Shown one piece after another: positions 28,725 to 32,686 of a stretch of 32,686 nucleotides of DNA. Under the pieces are notes generated by a model. That model was not told the origin of the DNA. It did no database searches and was given only the letters and a program-made list of their open reading frames with translations. Position 1 is the first letter of the stretch, and each line of letters begins with the position of its first letter. Source of the DNA: Chara braunii (Eukaryota; Streptophyta; Charophyceae; Charales; Characeae); NCBI GenBank assembly GCA_003427395.1, contig BFEA01000730.1, forward strand, positions 230,784-263,469, written 5' to 3'. The translations under genes were made by a program, and so were the position numbers.

Positions 28725-30050
28725 TGTCGGGCACGGCGGTCCCACACCCAGACGTAAAGTAATTCTTAGTGTCGGACCTCACGGTCGCATCGCGCAAGAG
28801 TTTAGAAGTGTTTCAACTAAGACCAACTCCGACCGTGTGCGCCACCTATACCTCTCGCGACTCCCTGTAACAGAACAGAGACCCACGAGGTACAATTCAC
28901 CTCCACTTGCGGGAGTTGTCACCATCCCTTAGGTGGGCGTACTCCTGCTGAGTTACTGACTCACATGCGAAGGCTTTTACTTGCAATCGCAGAGGTAAGC
29001 CAACCGAGGGTGTTTGCTCAATCGCCGTAGCATAGGTATACGCGCGGTTGAACACATAAGACTGACCCGTAAATGCGTCCGGCATCGGGGCGCTGATCTT
29101 CTGGACCGACTTACAAATCAGGTCGACTCGACTGACGAACGTTCGCGCATACTAAGCGTTGCTTAGAAATAGTTTCTATAGGTGTGACTCATAACCTATT
29201 CCATTTTCAAAGCACGATCCCCTCAATACTTAAATTATCAGGGGTTGCGCATAAGACACATACCCATCTACCTAGTGATTAAGTCCATTCAACATATCTC
29301 TCTATGAAAAACCCTTTAACCATAGCATACGTACATGTGAAATGCATACTAAATAGTTTTTAATATGTATCACTCATAGCTTATCCCATTTTCAAAGCAG
29401 GATCCCTCTCAGTACTTACTTAATTTATCAAGGGTTGCATATAACAAATATACCCAAATTACCTAGTGATTAAGTCCATCCAACATATCTCTTTATGACA
29501 ATCCTTCAACCGTAACATACATACATGTGAAGTGAGATACGGCTGAGTAATTAGGCGAGGAGATGTCACATACACGTAACACATTCACATAAACAGTTTA
29601 AATTCATCAAAGGAAAAACATAGGTCTTTGACCTTTCAAACATGAACAAATGAAATGAACATGACATGAATAAGGTTTTCCGTCTTAGCAATATTTCTAA
29701 TCTTCCTAACAATCAGGGAAAACACGAGGTTGGGTACTCAAACCAAGTGTAAAAAACGTGCGTTGACGAGATGTCTGGATCAAGGTCCAGGATAACGTAA
29801 GTTTCTCAGTGGATTGTAGTGAATAGCATGCGGCTGGTCGTTTTACTTACCTGCAGACAAGAGTCAATCACATTACACAATTCTAGCAGAGTCAACCATT
29901 CATTCACTTTCACACACATCACACTTACACTTCCAAACCTTTTAACCAGACATTCTCTTTTCGACTTGGTCACTCAAGGACCTCTTTTGACCAAACACAG
30001 ACCCTTTAGACAAATGACCCGAAACGGAAATGCCATTTAGAGCAAAGGTT
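28725..30050 (-). mobile_element. 5' LTR of the minus-strand gypsy relic (outer end uncertain)
   Basis: TGTCGGGCACGGCGGTCCCA at 28725 aligns with TGTATAGCGCATCGGTCCGA at 10896, the terminus of the solo LTR. Similarity continues to about 29015. That fixes the inner LTR edge, next to Gag. The outer end is not identified; about 1.3 kb is inferred from the solo LTR. Next to the edge on the minus strand is ATGCGCCCTTAG, only weakly PBS-like. Confidence 0.65.
29165..29535 (+). repeat. About 185-190 bp tandem duplication inside the LTR region
   Basis: CCATTTTCAAAGCA at 29201 and 29386, and CCTAGTGATTAAGTCCAT at 29271 and 29462, mark two diverged copies. The spacing changes from 185 to 191, so small indels have accumulated. 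Confidence 0.85.
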
Positions 30051-30715
30051 GATGCAAAGTGCGGGTGTCAAGGGTGAGTGAGGGTTGAGTTGGATAACCA
30101 ACCAGTTACCATAAGGCAACAACATGTAGTCTTATATTGACTCATAACGAGTCTCCTTCATCAGAATGACCTGCAATCACACACAGGTCAACAATCTCTC
30201 AACACCTCTTCACCATCAACATGACCCCATCTGAAGTTCATTATAGTGAACTTCATTTTAGTCGGAATAATATTACATCAATATAATTCCCTATAGGCAG
30301 CCTCTCTAACCTCTTATCAGATCAGCTTCTAGGGATAGTCGTCTGAAGGACGAGAAGAATAGAGCTAACGTCGCCAACTTTCCCCTTCAGATATACATAG
30401 ACAAATTATCATCCATCCCATATGGAGTAGAATAAGTGCGGCATCAATCAATAGGCTAAGGTAGCAGGTCATGTCACACGGGTCACATTCCTTCTACCTC
30501 CTCCTCAGTAGAATCAGAAAGCGGTCTGTTAACAATGGATCGATCCCTTCTTAGGGCTTTCACCATTTCCTGTCTATCGAGATCATTAGTTATAGTATGG
30601 TAGACTATTCGGGATCTGCGTCTGTTCGAGATAGGGTAGGCCTCGAGGGTCTTACTCTCCCTATTAGGCTATTTATCGTCCTTTATAAGATCAACGTCAA
30701 GAGGTCATAATCGTT
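29540..30715. other. Non-coding stretch; no gene recognised
   Basis: AT-richer sequence with only a 73-codon ORF at 29819-30040 and no recognisable domain. It probably includes the outer LTR end and the flank. Confidence 0.4.
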
Positions 30716-30717
30716 AT

Positions 30718-31735
30718 TATGGTGGTAAGGAAGGTTTTTCGGAGCCTCGCTCCTATTTACCACACTAGTCTGTTAGTTACTACAAAGATCTTTGTTAATA
30801 TGGTGGTAAGGCAGGCTTCTCGGAGCCTCGCTTCTCTTACCAACCAAGCTTTTTTAGTAACTACAAGAGATGTTTGTTAATATGGTGGTAAGGCAGTCTT
30901 CCCGGAGCCTCGCTCCTCGTACCACCCTAGTCTTTTAATTACTATATCATATGTTTGTTAATATTGTGGTAAGGCAAGTTTCCCGAAGCCTCGCTCCTCT
31001 TACCACCCTAGTCTTTCAGTCACTACAGAAATGTTTGTTAATATGGTGGTAAGGCAAGTTTCCGGGAGCCTTGCTCCTCTTACCACCCTCGTCTTTTAGT
31101 TACTACAGAGATAGTCGTTAATATGGTGGTAAGGCAGGCTTCCTGGAGCCTCGCTCCTCTTACCACCCTAGCCTTCTTAATTACTACAAGAGATGTTTGT
31201 TAATATGGTGGTAAGGCAGGCTTCTCGGAGCCTCGCTCCTCTTACCACCCTAGTCTTTTAATTACTACAATAGATGTTTGTTAATATGGTGGTAATGCAG
31301 GCTTCCCGAAGCCTCACTCCCCTTACCACCCTAGTCTTTCAGCCACTACAGAAATGTTTGTTAATATGGTGTTAAGGCAGGCTTCCCGGGGCCTCGCTCC
31401 TCTTACCACCCTAGTCTTTTAGTTACTACAGAGATAGTTGTTAATATGGTGGTAAGGCAGGCTTCCAGGAGCCTCGCTTCTCTTACCACCCTGGTCTCTA
31501 AGTCAGTATAGAGATGTTTGTTAATATGGTGGTAAGCAGGCTTTCCGGGAGCCTCGCTCCTCTTACCACCCTAGCCTATTAATTACTACAGAGGTATATG
31601 GTTAGTATGGTGGTAAGGCAGGCTTCCCGGAGCCTCGCTCCTTTTGCCACCTAGCCTTTAAGTTGACTACAGTGATACTTGTTAATATGGTGGTAAGGCA
31701 GGCTTCCCGGAGCCTCGCTCCTCTTACCACCATGT
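30718..31735 (+). repeat. 80-82 bp tandem array (13 copies), each able to form a hairpin
   Basis: The unit is about TGTTAATATGGTGGTAAGGC, AGGCTTCCCGGAGCCTCGCT, CCTCTTACCACCCTAGTCTT, TTAGTTACTACAGAGA. Outer arms GGTGGTAAG/CTTACCACC and inner arms AGGCT/AGCCT pair in most copies. Starts near 30720, 30799, 30882, 30963, 31043, 31123 and so on give an 80-82 base period. Confidence 0.95.
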
Positions 31736-31774
31736 TAGTTTACCTCCCCTTAGACAAACCATTGTCTTAGTGTC

Positions 31775-32140
31775 ACTGTGTTTTTTGCGTTTCTATGATT
31801 GTCACAGTGCCTTTGTGCGTTACTTTGCACTTTTGTGTCATCGTGTAACTGTGTATGAGACTATGTGACTGCATATTTGTGTTACATTGTATGTGACAAT
31901 GAGTCTGCGTGTGTGACCCTGTGTATCTGTGTCACAGTGTATGTGACACTAAGTCTTAATGTCATTGTGTATCAGTGTCACGGTATATGTGACACTAAGT
32001 CCGTGTGTCATTGTATATCAATGTCATGTATATGTGACACTAAGTCGATGTGTCACTATGTATTAGTGTCACGGTACATGTGACACTAAGTCTGTGTGCG
32101 TGACCCTGTGTATGTGTCACTGTGCACTTTGTCAGTGTAC
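31775..32140 (+). repeat. Degenerate GTGTCAC/GTGACAC-rich tandem repeat, about 58 bp
   Basis: Units resemble GTGTCACGGTATATGTGACA, CTAAGTCYGTGTGTCATTGT, ATATCA. GTGTCAC and GTGACAC are reverse complements, so each unit has a 7-bp inverted repeat. The first 100 bases are less regular. Confidence 0.8.
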
Positions 32141-32371
32141 ATCTGCGTGAGACAATGCATGCCGCATACCGTAATGGTGCAGACCAGAACAAGAACCGAC
32201 CTCTCCTATATAGTACAAGATAGCGAAGGGAAAGACCAAAGTACCAATGATCAGTCTAATCAAATATTCGTAATGCAGACCATGCATACATCATCATCAT
32301 CCGAGTCGCAGAGTGTGAAGTCTGTCCGCATGCATGTAAGTGAGAAGAAAGCAAGTCAGATTGCAGAAATG

Positions 32372-32402
<31 letters not shown>

Positions 32403-32686
32403 AAATGGATTTCACCATTTGCAGTAGCTGATGCAAACCCAGGACTCGATCCCTAAACCCCACTTTACTTGTATACAGTATGCGCGAGTGTTTGAACCTG
32501 TGACCTATGTCGTAGTAATCCTTAGATGTATGTCGTAGGTCGTAGTTGCTAAAGTCTAGAAATGTCCAGCCCACGTTTTGACAGAGGTAAATGGGCAAGT
32601 GGTGAGCCAAGTTGGGACTAAACTGCAGTGCGACTGCAGTACGACATGAATAGGTTGGCAGTGAATCCCTCTGCAATCAGTCGTAT
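32141..32686. other. Right end of window: (ATA)n microsatellite and unassigned sequence
   Basis: (ATA)n covers 32371-32400. The remainder has no recognisable coding domain; ORFs ending in an Ile run come from the microsatellite. Confidence 0.8.

Overview
The window looks like transposon-dense, non-genic nuclear DNA from a plant or other streptophyte with a large genome. The main taxonomic clue is a U6 snRNA relic whose conserved core and 3' part match the plant form of U6. The rest is LTR retroelements, nested insertions, satellite arrays and microsatellites. No intact host gene was recognised, and the species cannot be named from this sequence. The sequence is a draft: it has a 38-N run, a 355-N gap, two single Ns and one untrimmed sequencing adapter.

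Layout. Positions 1-1327 and about 21526-22616 are two direct copies of one repeat of at least 1.09 kb. They are read here as the two LTRs of a giant element of about 22.5 kb. A primer-binding-site-like sequence follows the left copy at about 1332. The interior reads on the + strand. It holds a 1.7 kb leader, three tandem paralogous ORFs of an unrecognised family (A 3034-3876, B 3934-4689, C 4961-5752; B and C are broken only by TGA codons), a decayed retropepsin end (6120-6371), and a CCHC zinc-knuckle protein (6709-7602). About 14 kb without recognisable pol coding follows. That stretch holds short-period arrays, a 1.36 kb solo LTR (10896-12256) containing the U6 relic, dispersed inverted repeats, and 3.6 kb of 91/92-bp satellites just before the right LTR. 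This fits a non-autonomous LTR element that kept a Gag-like gene and carries extra ORFs.

Right of that element (22617-25562) lies GC-rich sequence with strong hairpins, a 261-bp satellite interrupted by the large gap, and simple repeats. At 25563-28724 is a minus-strand Ty3/gypsy relic (Gag, CCHC knuckle, protease, RT, RNase H; no integrase). Its 5' LTR begins at 28725 and shares its terminal region with the solo LTR at 10896. The last part holds a 13-copy, 80-bp hairpin-forming array (about 30718-31735), a GTGTCAC-rich array, and an ATA microsatellite.

The items most worth following are the A/B/C paralogue family with its TGA-only interruptions, the U6-LTR chimera, and the Nextera mate-pair junction adapter at 853-890, which shows that local structure in the left LTR is partly an assembly artefact.
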